DNA of 26,782 nucleotides from Mesostigma viride (GCA_009746045.1 RPFO01002087.1:1-26782); one strand, 5' to 3'. Positions 1-10,900 are shown, counted from the first letter of the stretch. A program made the numbers and translations. The notes: a model not told the origin generated them from the letters alone.

Positions 1-437
1 ATTTCATTCGTGTCGGGTCTGCCCCGTCCATCGGCAACATTTACGTTACGTCACTTACGTCAGAGGTCACGGATTTACGCGTTACAGTTACGTTACGTCG
101 GGTACCATCCATTTGGATGGCATCGGCCGACCATGGGTTAAAGCCCGGCTGCGCAGAGTCTGAATTCCCGTGGCCCGGTGCCAGACTGCCAGTGGCCTAG
201 TGCCCGTGGCCCGGCGCGGCGCCCGTGGCCCTGTACTGGTTAGTGGCCCGGTGGCTACTGGCTAGTGCGAGTTGTGGCCCGTTGAAATTCCTTTGCACGC
301 AAATACTACAGTAGTATACAATTAATGCATGTAGTATGTTTGCATGGTGCGATGCTATGTGAATATACTGAGCTGCATGTGACTACAGGTGTGTGACTCG
401 TTACGCGAATCATCGATTTATACGCGGCTGACGGTGA
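1..437. other. Left flank without a recognisable gene
   Basis: No convincing coding frame is seen here. Repeated TTACG-type words occur at about 45-102, a short inverted repeat CCATCC/GGATGG lies near 107-120, and a degenerate GTGGCCC repeat occupies 168-281. The LINE reading frame opens only after an in-frame TGA at 435-437. Part of this stretch may be decayed LINE sequence in other frames, but I could not show it. Confidence 0.5.
168..281. repeat. Degenerate GTGGCCCGGTG minisatellite-like stretch
   Basis: The word TGGCCC or a one-base variant recurs six times in about 114 bp (near 171, 193, 207, 225, 244 and 275), mostly as GTGGCCCGGTG or GTGGCCCGGCG. Spacing is irregular, so it looks like a decayed GC-rich tandem repeat and not an active microsatellite. 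Confidence 0.45.
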
Positions 438-1742
438 CCGATATCGCCTCCTAACATACACGGAAATCAGTGCGTGGATCGCAAACATGCCCAGCCGACC
501 AGCTTGGGACAACCTTCTACAAGCAATTCCCGCAGGATGGCATACCCTCATGACAACCCCACGCAAACCCCTACAAGTCGGGGAATGGTGAGCTATTACC
601 CGGATCGCGACACGTCCATACATAAGGGCTGCATCATTGCGGTCGCGTCGACGGGCGTTACCATACAATTGCTCCAGGAGACACCCGACGGTCAAGGACT
701 TCTCGGCAAATTGATTACATCGTACGCCTACATTCCAGCATTTCAATGTCACCGCATTGGAGTGGTCCCGTGGTCACTGTCACAGGCGTGCATGTTACCC
801 TTGGACCCCACCACAGTGATACGCGACACCACATGGCTACATGTTGGCAAGGGGCGACTGGACACGCTTGCTCTAGACCCGCTAGAATTTGGGTGGGTCC
901 TCACATCTGGCGGCACCCCCATGACGAAGTGCCTTTTCGAGTACACGGCAGACTGGGGATACCGACTACTTCTACATAAAAATCATAGGATGCACCCGGG
1001 TCGCCTGCGCTGGCACCCCGAGTGGCCGGGCTACACCTGGATCAAGAACATTACCTTGGCAGTTGATCACCCATTGGTTGACAAACGGGCCACCGACGTC
1101 CAGCACCTGCTTATGCATCGGGCCATCGGGGTCAACTCCCAATTGCACCAGTGCCGGTACTCCCACGCGGCGGCGTGCTTATGCAACTTTCCAGATGAAA
1201 CAATTGAGCACAGATTTCTGGACTGCCAACTCGCAGGGGTTTGGCAATGGCTGCTGGGTATATGGGCCAAGTGGATGGCTATTACAGCTCCCCCCACCAC
1301 CGTCACACTATCTACGGTTATTTTCGGCATCACGGGATTACGGGACGCGAGCCTCACAGCCAACCAGATGGCATGGATATGGCTACGCACGACGATGCTT
1401 CACACCATATGGCAAGTTCGCAACGAGACCGTATTCACGTTACGTGCCGCGTACACGAGAGGTGCCGTGGTCCGCCGGTTTATCTCCTCTTGGAACCTGG
1501 CTATGCGTCGTTACTGGCTCCTGGCGACGGAACAACTCAAAGTATGGGACCCGGGCCCTAACAATGACACCCCCAGCCCCCTGGAAGTCTTCCATGCACT
1601 CATGGGCATGAACCAGGTCTTTACACGTATGCCGGATGACGATATCTACAGTACAATGGCTACCTTGGTCGCAGGGCGCGCCTTATTAATGCGGGCACCC
1701 CAATGTTACGCCGCGGATATCTACCTCCACCTCTACCTCTAA
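438..1742 (+). pseudogene. LINE ORF2 C-terminal fragment with zf-RVT region, 3' end interrupted by the Ty3 element
   Basis: This open frame resembles the C-terminal part of a non-LTR retrotransposon ORF2. A zf-RVT-like Cys/His region lies near residues 225-260 (counting from 474), with the pattern C-x7-C-x-C, then DETIEHRFLDC, then a VW. It is followed by a tryptophan-rich tail containing IFGITG and WIWL. No RT core is present, so the element is 5'-truncated or decayed upstream. The last 13 codons (from 1704) are LTR sequence. Joining the target across the insertion (CAA at 1701-1703, then 12497) gives only four more codons before TAG at 12509-12511, so the Ty3 element entered at the extreme end of the frame. 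A homologous tail, on the opposite strand, is at 26354-26782. The exact LINE clade is not determined. Confidence 0.72.
1699..1703. repeat. Target-site duplication CCCAA (left)
   Basis: CCCAA directly precedes the TG of the left LTR and recurs directly after the CA of the right LTR at 12492-12496. Five bases is the normal duplication length for Ty3/gypsy integrases. Confidence 0.95.
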
Positions 1743-2275
1743 TGGGCCTGATACTACCTAAACTGGTCAGGCCTCCTCTACTTAACCCTCTGGCGAAAGA
1801 CGAACGTGACGGAGCTGATCTCAATGCATTAACGTAAGTGTTGCTATAATACGCCATACAACCATTTACCAAAACCCGTTTACTCCAGGAATAGAGGAAG
1901 GAAACACAACTACACTGCCGTGACCCAAGCCTAAATGTGTCAATTCACTTAACACACGCCGAGTGACCACACAAGGAGTGGAACGTGCATAAATGGTCAC
2001 CAACGGTCCAACAGGCTCGGGCCGACCTGGCCCTCGCCTGCAGAAACACAGAAACACAAGCAGGTGCACAGATGCACGCCTGTCCACTACATTCTACAAA
2101 AGGATAAGGACCACTAATATAGTACGCGGCGCGGCGCCCAAAGGCACCCACTATACCACAGTACTGTTACGGGGACAATCATGTCCAAACTAGAACTGCA
2201 CGTAACCTAGGAACAACCGAGGCCAAGGACCTAATTTACGTCCGTAACTACAACGAATTGTTACGCGACGTAACA
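1704..2275 (-). repeat. 3' LTR of the minus-strand Ty3 element
   Basis: 572 bp, TG...CA with 7-bp terminal inverted repeats (TGTTACG/CGTAACA). It follows the polypurine tract in element orientation and matches 11920-12491 with one substitution. It abuts the interrupted LINE frame. Confidence 0.96.
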
Positions 2276-2286
2276 CCTCCCCCCCC
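2276..2286 (-). promoter_or_regulatory. 3' polypurine tract (G8AGG)
   Basis: Read on the minus strand, GGGGGGGGAGG lies directly against the first T of the 3' LTR. This is the expected place and composition of the primer for plus-strand DNA synthesis. Similar tracts recur inside the element at 6711-6723 and 9181-9192. Confidence 0.85.
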
Positions 2287-2652
2287 ACAAAAGGTAGGGA
2301 GCCCTCTCCCTACGCAGAGAGGAGGGAACCAGAGGGGTAGGAAAATAATCCTAACGCACCCAGCACACACCAACACAATCGATAGACCATCCCAGATACA
2401 AAGCACCAATAGTTCACACGGTCTCCACCACCACGCCGGGTGGTGTAGGGTTAGCCAGCACCAAGCCTGGTGGTAGGTTCCCCTAACTGCCTGGAACGGA
2501 GTCCTGGCCGGGGGGGACGGCACTGGGCAGGACACACAGAGTAAACACATCAGCGCTAAGGACCAAGAACAGCCAACCAACTGGCCAGAATATGAGGGCG
2601 ACTCTACATACCGGAGGGACAACACCCTCAGGTCGGGCCTAAGGCCCTCTAT
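2287..2652 (-). other. 3' untranslated region between the extra ORF and the 3' LTR
   Basis: About 370 bp without a supported gene. It corresponds to 24413-24769 in the plus copy, with visible but lower similarity than pol. Near 2427-2446 there is a CACCAC/GTGGTG inverted repeat, and another GGGAG/CTCCC hairpin lies close to the polypurine tract. These may act in RNA stability or transcript ending; that is inference. Confidence 0.6.
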
Positions 2653-4963
2653 CTAGTGGCCATCCGTCTGGTAAGTGCCACGAGAGGCCAGCAGGACCTC
2701 CAGGTAGGCCTGGTAGTGAGCCACATCCTCAACATTGTCATGCCTATCTACAGTGAGGAAAACATCGGCCCACACGCCGTCAGGAAAGAGGCCCAGGAAG
2801 GCCCAGTAATACCTATGCTGCGTGAGGACGACCTGGCCACGGGCCCAGTCCAGAAAGCCACAGGCAAAGAGGCGAAGGAAAGGCTCTACCGCGATCAGGC
2901 AAAGGGCCCGCAGGAGGAGGCAATGATACCGAATCCGAGGGCGCAGACCCGTCGGGAAGAACAGGTCCACCAGGGGCTCCACGTTGGACGGCCACAACCG
3001 GATGTGCCGAACCTCGCGGGAGCGCCACCGACGAACACACTGTCGCGACCCGAATGTCTCTAGGTAGTCGCTGGCACGAGGAGGAGGGTGACCGCGGGAG
3101 TCTAGACCCTGGCCCGGGATAGGCGCCGGGCGGCGGGCATCCCACTCAAGGATGGGCTGGAGGACCGTAGTGTACGCCGCACCCGGCACCGCAGGAAACT
3201 CTACTGTAAGGGCATCCGAAGCCATAATGCCCAGAGGGGGAGGGTAAGCCCACTGAAACCCACCGTAGGTGTCCAAGTCGTTGTGGCGCCTCGCCCAGCG
3301 ATACAGGACGCGCCGGACCAGGATCTCACCCTCGAACACCGGATCAGCTAAAATAACCATGTCGAACGGAGGCCGATCAGTCTCAATGGGTAGGCCACGA
3401 TCCCGGGGCGCCCGACACACCTGGGAGAACCCATAGGACATGGGAGAGATGGCAAGCTCAGCAGAGGCGCGCGGCAGGTCACACTGTCGGCAGGCGAGTG
3501 CGGACATACCATACCCCGGAATGGGCGTGTCACGCGACTCCGGCGTCGCGTGCACCACAGAAGGAGCCCTGTCCCGATCACCCTGGGACAACTCCCTGAG
3601 GGAATCGGCAGCGCGGGTGGCGCGAGGATCCTGACCGGTGGACCGAACAACCGCGGCCAAGACCGCGAGGCCGAAGGAGGAGGGACCGGAGCAGGGGCTG
3701 ACGCAGGGGCAGGAGCCGACACCGACGCAGGGGGCACTGGTAAAACAGGAGGTCGCGCCGGACCTGAAGCCAGAGAGGGCCGTGACGGACCCACCAACGA
3801 CGCAGGCGCGCCGGTCTCCGTTGCCGGTGCACCCTCAGGCCACATGTTGAAAATGGGGCCCGTAGGGACAGGCAGTCCTGCATAAGATTGACTACCATCC
3901 AGGCCCCAGTCAGGAACCGGAATCCTCTGCGGAGGACCACCCTCCCAAAGTCTGGGAAGCCGCTAGTATCGCCAAAGAAACCCCGCGACGTCTGCGCCTG
4001 AGCGGGAGGAGGCTCGGAAGCAGCGACGGAGGGCGAGCTAACAGGGGCAGGAGACTCCCGCGTAGGCGCAGGTAGAGCGGTGACAGGCGCAGAGGCAGCA
4101 GGAGTCGCAGGAGCCGCCGGAACCACAGCGACCGCGGGCGCAGGCGGGGGCGCGGGCGAAGCCGTAGTCGCCGGGGCGACAGAAGGGGTAGGGGGCGCGG
4201 ATCCAGCCGGCGTGGCCGGGACCTGCGCCTGGGCCGCAAGGAAGGCCCCAAACGCCGTGGTCAAAGACTGGATCTGAGCCTGCATAGCCGAGACCGTCGC
4301 CGAAAGAGGATCAGGCAAACCCGAAGGGGTAGGCTCCACTGCGACATCCCGGGTCGACCGAGGGGACGACGGGACCGGAGAGGGAGGGACAGACACCGAG
4401 GAGGCGGACGCAGCGCTCGAGGCAGAATAATCTGGAGTATAATGTACCTCGGCTGGGGCGCCCGAAGGGGTAGGACCACTAACCGCTAGTCCCGCCGACT
4501 GATCAGCTATCTCCATGAACTCTACGGCCCGTAAAAGGTCGCAGGGGTTCTCGTCTACCTCAGCATCACCCTCAGCTGGAAGCCACGGGAACACCTCCCG
4601 TAGGCAGGTACGGCCCACAGGAGTGGAGAGGTAGGAGAACACACGGCAACACCGGAGAACCGCATCTATCTGCCCCAAGGCGGGACAGCTGGAACCACAC
4701 CCCAACAAACAGTGTCCGGCATCATCGAAACCGTGCAGGACAAGCTGGTGCGGCTCATCAGGGGAAGGACCATACCACGTGACCCCGAAGAGGGCCGCCC
4801 TGACTAAGCTCGCATGTTGGGCCTGAAGGGCCGGCTGCACAACGCCACCCCGGTAACATGATCGCGACACCCAACGGCCCGGAAGGGCCTCGAAATACAG
4901 CTCAGGGTCCGGTAGGGGCAGGGACGGCAGCGGGCTCTCAGCCGGAGGGGTAGGCTCGGTCAT
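2653..4963 (-). pseudogene. Extra downstream ORF (aORF), frameshifted in this copy
   Basis: I do not recognise this protein. The frame starts at ATG 4963-4961, about 77 bp after the pol stop, directly behind a pyrimidine-rich CAG acceptor-like site. Three frames must be joined relative to the other copy, with single-nucleotide deletions near 3955-3965 and 3659-3662. The N-terminal ~150 residues form one conserved block rich in Leu, Pro and Cys. Next comes a long Pro/Ala/Ser linker containing a short helix-like MQAQIQSLTTAFGAF segment. The C-terminal ~330 residues form a second conserved block with many Arg, Trp and aromatic residues. There is no clear signal peptide; one moderately hydrophobic stretch (LLLRALCLIAVEPFLRLFAC) might be membrane-associated or a buried helix. 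The position matches env-like genes of other Ty3 lineages, but there is no sequence basis for calling it an envelope. Confidence 0.7.
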
Positions 4964-4968
4964 GACGG

Positions 4969-4990
4969 CTGCGGAGGGGAGGGGACAACC
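4969..4990 (-). promoter_or_regulatory. Candidate 3' splice acceptor before the aORF
   Basis: On the minus strand a run TTGTCCCCTCCCCTCCGCAG ends six bases before the aORF ATG. A pyrimidine tract ending in CAG is a strong acceptor match, and the same sequence is kept at 22100-22119 in the other copy. Use by the spliceosome is inferred. Confidence 0.45.
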
Positions 4991-5039
4991 AACCACCCGT
5001 CGACAGCAGACATAACATAAGAGAGGAGAAGGCCTACGA

Positions 5040-8000
5040 CTAGAGCTTGTGCAGGGTTTTATATTCCTGCAGCAGGCGACTACACCCATCTAGCTCACTC
5101 TCCGTATACCAAACCTTATCTACTTCACTACGAGCATACATCCACTTCACTTTATACTGACGCTGGGTACCGCGGCCCTTTTTGATATCTCGATGGGCCA
5201 CGATGCTTTCTACTTCGTCTTCTACTTCCCCAGTGTCAGGATTATGCTCTAAAGGGGCAGGCGCTAACTCCCTGCCAGCGAACGTACTAGGGTGGTACAG
5301 TTTAAGCTGGCTCCTATGGAAGGTGTTTGAATGCGTTTGCCAAGAGGTAGGGATATCGACCTTATACAAGAAATTTCCTACCCTAGACAACACATGGAAG
5401 GGTCCTAAGAAGGCAGGCCTAAGTTTGACCTTCAGTTCTGCTTCAAACTTATGAGCAAAACGGCCAACACGGGGGCCTTCTACTAATACTAGATCTCCTA
5501 CTTCTATCTCAGGTGCTCGTCTATCTAAGGAGGCACGCAACCTAGCAAGGTACTTAGCCTGAGCTTTTTGATACCCTGAGATCGCGTGGTCATGAGCAGT
5601 TTTCATTCTATCTAGTAAGGACTGTACACCTTCTACAGTATCTCGGGACACATCATCCTTGTCCCGTAGAGGACTAGCTAAGAGAGAGGTAGGGGTAAGG
5701 GGCTGTCTCCCAGTATCTAAGAAGAAGGGCGTATATCCATGCGCAGCTTGGGGACAATTGTTGAGGGAGAACTCTACCAAACATAAATAATCCTCCCAAT
5801 CACTACCCGAGCCATTAACATAGTGCCTAAGCGCTTCTTCTACTACTCTATTAAGACGCTCTACTAAATGAGAGGAGGAGGAGTGGTAGGCAGTACCGTA
5901 GGTAACCTTGGTACCGATGGCAGCGAAAAACTGCTGCCAAAAATCTGAGGTAAATAATTTATCCTTATCACTAATAAACTGCCTACTCAATCCATGATAT
6001 CTATATACATTATTGAGGTATAGGCGTGCGCAATCACGTGCGGTGAGTTCTAAAGGACACGGCACAAGATGGCACATACGAGTAAAACGATCTATGAACA
6101 CAAGGATTTGGGCATTGCCCCTATCATTCTTTCTAAAAGGTCCTACAAAATCCATCATGATAGAATCCCAAGGCATGATAGGGTCAGGCAAGGTCCTAGG
6201 TTCTGCTATCTGTCCTACATTATTGGGTTTCATTTCCTGGCAAGATTGACAAGTTCTAACATACTCATCCACATCCTTATAAAGGGAAGGCCAGTAATAA
6301 GAGCGGGCTACTAGGTCCCGTACCCGTTTACCACCCTGGTGAGCAGCTAAGTCATGCAACTCAAAGAGCAAGGAGGAGCGACAGATAGGAGGGACATACA
6401 GGCGCCATTGAGGGGGAGAATCTGCTATCTGCACATATAAAAACCCACCTACAAATTTACAAGGGTGCTTGCCTAATTGTTGGGGATGTGCAGCAATGGC
6501 AGCTAATGCTTCCGGCTCAGTGGCCGTAAATCTACTAATAAGGCGTTCAAGATCAGAGGTAGGCATCGCTACAGAAGTATCCAGAACAGGTTTAAAGAGA
6601 TCTCCTACCGCCTTGCCGAAGAGAAGGGGAGGTCCTAGGGGGACTACGTTTTCATAAGACTTTCCTGACCTAGTCGCTATATGGCTAAGCGGTATAGAAA
6701 TTTTATTTTTCCCCTCCCCCCCCACCGAGGCCACAGGAAGGGCCTCACACGGGAGAGAGAGTCCTACGTGAGAAAGGAGATCAGGCATGCGAACAGCTGT
6801 ATGAAAGAGGTAGGCATAGGAATCATCATCAGGTAGTTCACCATAAGGGGTTACACCCATAGTAGTAGGAACTAGAGTAATATTGAGAACATCAAGGTCC
6901 TCGAAGAAGGAATAGTCTGCACGACGAGAGAGTGCATCTGGTACTATGTTATCTACACCCTTGACATACTGAAGTTTAAAAGGGGAAAACTGTGCTAAAA
7001 ATTCCATCCAGCGCGCTTGCCGAGGGGTAAGGTTGGGTTGGGAGAGAAGATGGGTAAGGGGACGATGATCCGTTTGGATAACTAACCTATAAGGATCTAG
7101 CTCACAGGGTTCATTCAGGCAGACATCAAATTGAGCACCTTTAAGGAAGTGCTGCCACGCGTGGCAACAATACACCACCGCTAAGAGTTCCTGCTGGTGG
7201 ACGGGATAGTTACGCTCCGCAGGGAGCATTGTCCTAGAGATATATTCAATTGGCTGTAAGCCCTGACCCTGATCCTGGAGAAGGACACCACCTATAGCTA
7301 CTTTACTAGCATCTGTAGCCACAACAAAGGGTTTAGTAGTATCCGGTAGGATGAGTACAGGAGGGGAAAGGAGTAGGGATTTTAGGCACTGAAAAGCAGA
7401 CTGACACTCACTACTCCAAACAAAGGGGATATCCTTCTTTAATAAATGATTAATAGGGGCTGCTATAGTGGCGAAACGCGGGATAAAACGCCTATAGTAA
7501 GAAGCAATTCCTAGGAAACTACGTACACCTTTAACGTCGGTAGGAGTAGGCCATTCCTGAATTGACTTAGTTTTATCCGGGTCGGTAGCGACCCCGGCAT
7601 CTGACAGAACGTGCCCTAAAAATGGGACACTCCTACCCGAACGCACTTTAGCACGGCGCGCCCACAAAGAATTTTCAGCCATTATTTCTAATACTTTCTT
7701 TAAATCACGTAGGTGCGTTTCAAAATCAGGAGAGTAAATAAGAATATCATCTAAGTAAGCTTGAGCACAAGAACGGTCATGCTCAGATAAAGAAACAGAG
7801 GAGAAGGAGGGATCCTTTAGATCAGAGGACACCTGAGGAAGATGAGAATTTCCCATAACAGGTCTAAGCACTTCATTCATTAACATTTGAAAAGAGGCAG
7901 GCGAGTTACAGAGTCCCATAGCCGCTACTCTAAACTGGTAATGACCAAAAGGGGTAGCAAAGGCGGTTTTATGGCAATCCTCAGGAGCTATCCGCAACTG

Positions 8001-9521
8001 CCAAAAACCATCCGCACAATCCAGTACTGTGAAACAAGTGGAACCTTTAACCTTATTAAATATATCGTCAATACGAGGTAGAGGGTATTTAGATTTCACA
8101 GTAATATCATTCAACTTCCTATAATCAGTAACTAGGCGAAACTTGCCATTTGGCTTAGGAACTAACAGGACACCAGCTGAGTAGGGGGAGTTACTAGGCT
8201 CTATCAATCCTGCTTCTAATAATGACACTAAAATCTGTTTTAGTTCCTTTAACTCGGTAGGGCCCATTCTATACATCGGAGAGTGCGTAGGAACTGCACC
8301 GTCCTTGATAACTACACGGTGTAAAACAGAACGAGGAGGAGGATAAGAAGGAGTCTTTTCTTCAAATACTTTTGAGGAATCTATCACAGCCATGTATCTT
8401 ACTATTTCATTTTCAGTAAATCCTACTCCTATTGTATCCACTGTATTTACATCTATATCCACACTATTGTTAGTGCTAGGTATCTGTTGTACTTCTAACT
8501 GAAGGAACATACATAATAGGTATCCATTTTGCTTTAATTCAGAACGTAATTCGTCATTTGACATTATTACTTCAGGTATAGGTCTTACAGGAGGATCAAC
8601 AGGTGTAGGAGGAGTAATATCTACCAAGGATAAATTTTCCAATCTATAATGACGTTCAGGTACCCAGTAAGAGCTATCTGGAAACCAAATGACCATGGTA
8701 TCATAATTAATAGTAATCTTATTATCCTGGTGCCAATCTAATCCTAGTAATACATCAGCGGTAGTGATAGGGCCTATAGTGGCCGTCAGGTTGACAGTAC
8801 GTCCTTGTATAACCATGGGAAGGGACACCGTACCCGGGGAATGACTGGTGCGACCATCAGCATAATGAACAGTAACGGGTTTGGTGTGAGGGGTAGGGAC
8901 TAGTCCTAAACGTCTAACTAGGGCCTCGCTCACAAAGGAGCTAGCCGCACCGCTATCTACCAACACAGAGACATTCAAGAGTTCATCAGCATGCAAGAAG
9001 GGGTCTACAACAGTGTGAGGGACGGTTAAACCACCATTCAAGAACATAAGAGGACGCACACGTAGTGGTAGGGATGATTCAGCTCCTACAGAGGTTATAA
9101 AAACAGGCAAGCAAAAATTAATATCTGGGGTACTATCTAAGGACCTGTCCAGGTTACCCCCGGCTGACAGGCCTACTGTTCCCCTCCCCCCCAAATCCAT
9201 AGGAACGAACCCCGAAGAAGACCCTGGCGGAAAAGCCACTGCTGGAGGGTCACGAGGGATTGAAGAGGGTGCGGGAGCCTGATTATCATAGGGGAACCCT
9301 GGGGATCCTGTCTGCACAGCATTCAGCCTACTAGGGGTAGCTGAAGGAATGTGTCCTGAAGTGGGACGAATAGGAGCACGCTGAGGGGTACGAGGAGGGC
9401 GAGCGTCGGGATGAGGGGGAGCACCCGAAAGGAACTTGGGGCATTCACGTTTAAGGTGACCTACTTCCTTACAATGATAGCAGGTAATATGAGAGACATC
9501 CAGAGCTGAAAGGTCAGTCAC
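5040..9521 (-). CDS. pol: Pol polyprotein (NC knuckle, protease, RT, RNase H, integrase, chromodomain)
   Basis: An uninterrupted 1493-codon frame. Residue numbers count from 9521, which is not a true start: the frame is open upstream to about 9550 and probably continues Gag in the intact element. CCHC knuckle at C14, C17, H22, C27. Aspartic protease with DSG at D189. RT with the first catalytic Asp in LDCADGFWQ (D501) and YLDD (D591, D592). RNase H Asp in ATDAS (D737). Integrase has the HH..CC zinc part (LHDLAAH, TCQSCQ) and a DD35E triad at D1124, D1185 and E1221, with the correct 35-residue gap. A GPF module follows (LGPFHVLSRVG). The C-terminal ~62 residues are a chromodomain (YKVKW core), which places the element among the chromoviruses. 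All catalytic residues checked are present, so the enzyme part looks functional. Confidence 0.95.
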   Translation of the reverse strand: MTDLSALDVSHITCYHCKEVGHLKRECPKFLSGAPPHPDARPPRTPQRAPIRPTSGHIPSATPSRLNAVQTGSPGFPYDNQAPAPSSIPRDPPAVAFPPGSSSGFVPMDLGGRGTVGLSAGGNLDRSLDSTPDINFCLPVFITSVGAESSLPLRVRPLMFLNGGLTVPHTVVDPFLHADELLNVSVLVDSGAASSFVSEALVRRLGLVPTPHTKPVTVHYADGRTSHSPGTVSLPMVIQGRTVNLTATIGPITTADVLLGLDWHQDNKITINYDTMVIWFPDSSYWVPERHYRLENLSLVDITPPTPVDPPVRPIPEVIMSNDELRSELKQNGYLLCMFLQLEVQQIPSTNNSVDIDVNTVDTIGVGFTENEIVRYMAVIDSSKVFEEKTPSYPPPRSVLHRVVIKDGAVPTHSPMYRMGPTELKELKQILVSLLEAGLIEPSNSPYSAGVLLVPKPNGKFRLVTDYRKLNDITVKSKYPLPRIDDIFNKVKGSTCFTVLDCADGFWQLRIAPEDCHKTAFATPFGHYQFRVAAMGLCNSPASFQMLMNEVLRPVMGNSHLPQVSSDLKDPSFSSVSLSEHDRSCAQAYLDDILIYSPDFETHLRDLKKVLEIMAENSLWARRAKVRSGRSVPFLGHVLSDAGVATDPDKTKSIQEWPTPTDVKGVRSFLGIASYYRRFIPRFATIAAPINHLLKKDIPFVWSSECQSAFQCLKSLLLSPPVLILPDTTKPFVVATDASKVAIGGVLLQDQGQGLQPIEYISRTMLPAERNYPVHQQELLAVVYCCHAWQHFLKGAQFDVCLNEPCELDPYRLVIQTDHRPLTHLLSQPNLTPRQARWMEFLAQFSPFKLQYVKGVDNIVPDALSRRADYSFFEDLDVLNITLVPTTMGVTPYGELPDDDSYAYLFHTAVRMPDLLSHVGLSLPCEALPVASVGGEGKNKISIPLSHIATRSGKSYENVVPLGPPLLFGKAVGDLFKPVLDTSVAMPTSDLERLISRFTATEPEALAAIAAHPQQLGKHPCKFVGGFLYVQIADSPPQWRLYVPPICRSSLLFELHDLAAHQGGKRVRDLVARSYYWPSLYKDVDEYVRTCQSCQEMKPNNVGQIAEPRTLPDPIMPWDSIMMDFVGPFRKNDRGNAQILVFIDRFTRMCHLVPCPLELTARDCARLYLNNVYRYHGLSRQFISDKDKLFTSDFWQQFFAAIGTKVTYGTAYHSSSSHLVERLNRVVEEALRHYVNGSGSDWEDYLCLVEFSLNNCPQAAHGYTPFFLDTGRQPLTPTSLLASPLRDKDDVSRDTVEGVQSLLDRMKTAHDHAISGYQKAQAKYLARLRASLDRRAPEIEVGDLVLVEGPRVGRFAHKFEAELKVKLRPAFLGPFHVLSRVGNFLYKVDIPTSWQTHSNTFHRSQLKLYHPSTFAGRELAPAPLEHNPDTGEVEDEVESIVAHRDIKKGRGTQRQYKVKWMYARSEVDKVWYTESELDGCSRLLQEYKTLHKL
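6711..6723 (-). other. Internal polypurine-tract-like run (G8AG4), RNase H/integrase region
   Basis: On the minus strand the run GGGGGGGGAGGGG lies inside pol between RNase H and integrase. It closely matches the 3' polypurine tract (G8AGG) of this element, and the matching place in the other copy has G7AG4. It could be a central polypurine tract; that role is inference. Confidence 0.5.
9181..9192 (-). other. Internal polypurine-tract-like run (G7AG4), NC/protease junction
   Basis: On the minus strand the run GGGGGGGAGGGG lies between the nucleocapsid and protease regions. It is in frame here, but the plus copy has G8AG5, which breaks the frame. It resembles the true 3' polypurine tract and also contains a slippery G-run. 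Confidence 0.5.
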
Positions 9522-9538
9522 ACAGATATCTAATTCTT

Positions 9539-10900
9539 CTACATAGGAGTTTCCTCCTCAGGGGTAAGGCTTATATTATTAATACGGGAACGGGTAGGAA
9601 GAGAAGGTGTGGAGAAGAAATCTGCTACTCGTAAAAGATGCTGACGCACATGCTTGAGGGGCAGGTCAGTAAAACGGTAGGCAGAGAACTGGCGCTTGAC
9701 TTCACGCAATAAGGGTCTACTGAGGCCCTGAAGGAAGCGAGCACGTACTTCTGCACCCGACAAATCCCTAATTCGTACCATCTGAGCATCAAACTCTTTC
9801 ATATATTCTTTGAAGGACTTGGTACCCTGCTGCAAGGTGCCAAAGGATAATCTATCCTGCCAATCTGCATCGGGAGGGACTAAATGGTTCTCTAAACGCT
9901 TGAACAATTCTGCTACAGAGTTTGGGTAGGCATGAGAGGCAAGAGACTCACACTGGATGAGGTTAGCAAGTTCAGGAGTAATGCAGGTAGTAAGATAATG
10001 AGGAACTAGTACAGCATCAGAGAGGCGCCACCTATTGTGGTTCTGCCAGGACTCTGTGTTCTGGGTGAGCAACATAATGAAGGTGAAAAACTGTTGAGGG
10101 GTAGACTTGACATCCAGCTTAGGAAGGTTGGCAAAGAGGGGAAGAGCAGGAGGCTTAGGGGGATTAGAAGAATCAGTTTTTCCCATAGGGCCACTATCTT
10201 CCACTGCTACATAAGCGGGATAGAAGGAAGGGATAGGAAAAGTCTTGGGTAGGGGTCTAGAGGGAGCCACCGTTTCCGGATGGTGCCCATAGGAGAAGGG
10301 GACAGTATATTGCTCACGAAGAGAGGAATAGGCAAAATGATCATAATTCCTATCATCTAGGGGCATGGTACTGAAATCATTATTAACTTCTAAATCAGCC
10401 ACACGGGTAGGAACCTGGGCAGCCTCATAGGCCGTCTCAGGGTAGGACCAGGAAGCAGGTGGGAAAAAGGGGACTGCACTAGGGCGCCCAGAAGGGCCGA
10501 CAGGGGCCGAGGTACGACCCGTGTTAATAGCAGGCATTGAAGGCACAGGGTGGGAAGGAGGCCTAGGAGCATTGTTAGTGTGTGAGGACCTGCTGGAGGG
10601 GTGAGCCAAGGTTGCAGAAGGGGCAGGGGCCTGGTTCACAACGAAAGAAGGTTCCTCACTAAATCTGACTTGGGAAATACGTTGTTCATAGGTAGGTGGG
10701 GTAATTGAGGGACGACGGCGACCACCAGCAGCAGGAGAAGGCGGTGAGGTACGCAGAATACCTTGAGGAGTGAGATGGTGTACCGTTTCCAAGGAGTCCC
10801 GTCGGTTACCACGAGTATTGTTATTGTTAATGTTATTAGTAGTATTATTATTATTATTATTGGTAGGTATAGGCGACATATCTCCACCCACTGGATCCAT
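9539..10900 (-). CDS. gag: Gag (matrix-like and capsid regions), cut off before the zinc knuckle
   Basis: 453 codons from ATG 10900-10898. The N-terminal ~250 residues are low complexity (Asn run, Pro/Ser-rich) and are probably disordered. A retrotransposon Gag/capsid-like region occupies about residues 260-435, with the NRWRLSDAVLVPHYL and QGTKSFKEYMKEFDAQM segments. Gag forms the particle in which reverse transcription occurs. The frame stops at 9539 because one base is missing near 9551-9553 compared with the other copy, which reads straight on into the CCHC knuckle. The deletion separates capsid from nucleocapsid and pol in this copy. The gene lies 93 bp after the small hybrid-binding-domain ORF. 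Confidence 0.9.
   Translation of the reverse strand: MDPVGGDMSPIPTNNNNNNTTNNINNNNTRGNRRDSLETVHHLTPQGILRTSPPSPAAGGRRRPSITPPTYEQRISQVRFSEEPSFVVNQAPAPSATLAHPSSRSSHTNNAPRPPSHPVPSMPAINTGRTSAPVGPSGRPSAVPFFPPASWSYPETAYEAAQVPTRVADLEVNNDFSTMPLDDRNYDHFAYSSLREQYTVPFSYGHHPETVAPSRPLPKTFPIPSFYPAYVAVEDSGPMGKTDSSNPPKPPALPLFANLPKLDVKSTPQQFFTFIMLLTQNTESWQNHNRWRLSDAVLVPHYLTTCITPELANLIQCESLASHAYPNSVAELFKRLENHLVPPDADWQDRLSFGTLQQGTKSFKEYMKEFDAQMVRIRDLSGAEVRARFLQGLSRPLLREVKRQFSAYRFTDLPLKHVRQHLLRVADFFSTPSLPTRSRINNISLTPEEETPM

Noticed and set aside
45-102. TTACG-rich words in the left flank as a degraded solo LTR
   Set aside because: Only the short words resemble the LTR ends; no longer alignment to either LTR type was found.
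386-400. Shared 15-mer AGGTGTGTGACTCGT near 386 and near 12593 as sign of a second LINE end
   Set aside because: One exact 15-mer match is not surprising in a 27-kb window and flanking bases do not extend the match.
3440-3885. Plus-strand open frames over the minus-strand aORF
   Set aside because: They are Gly/Ala/Arg-rich shadows of the aORF linker without recognisable content.
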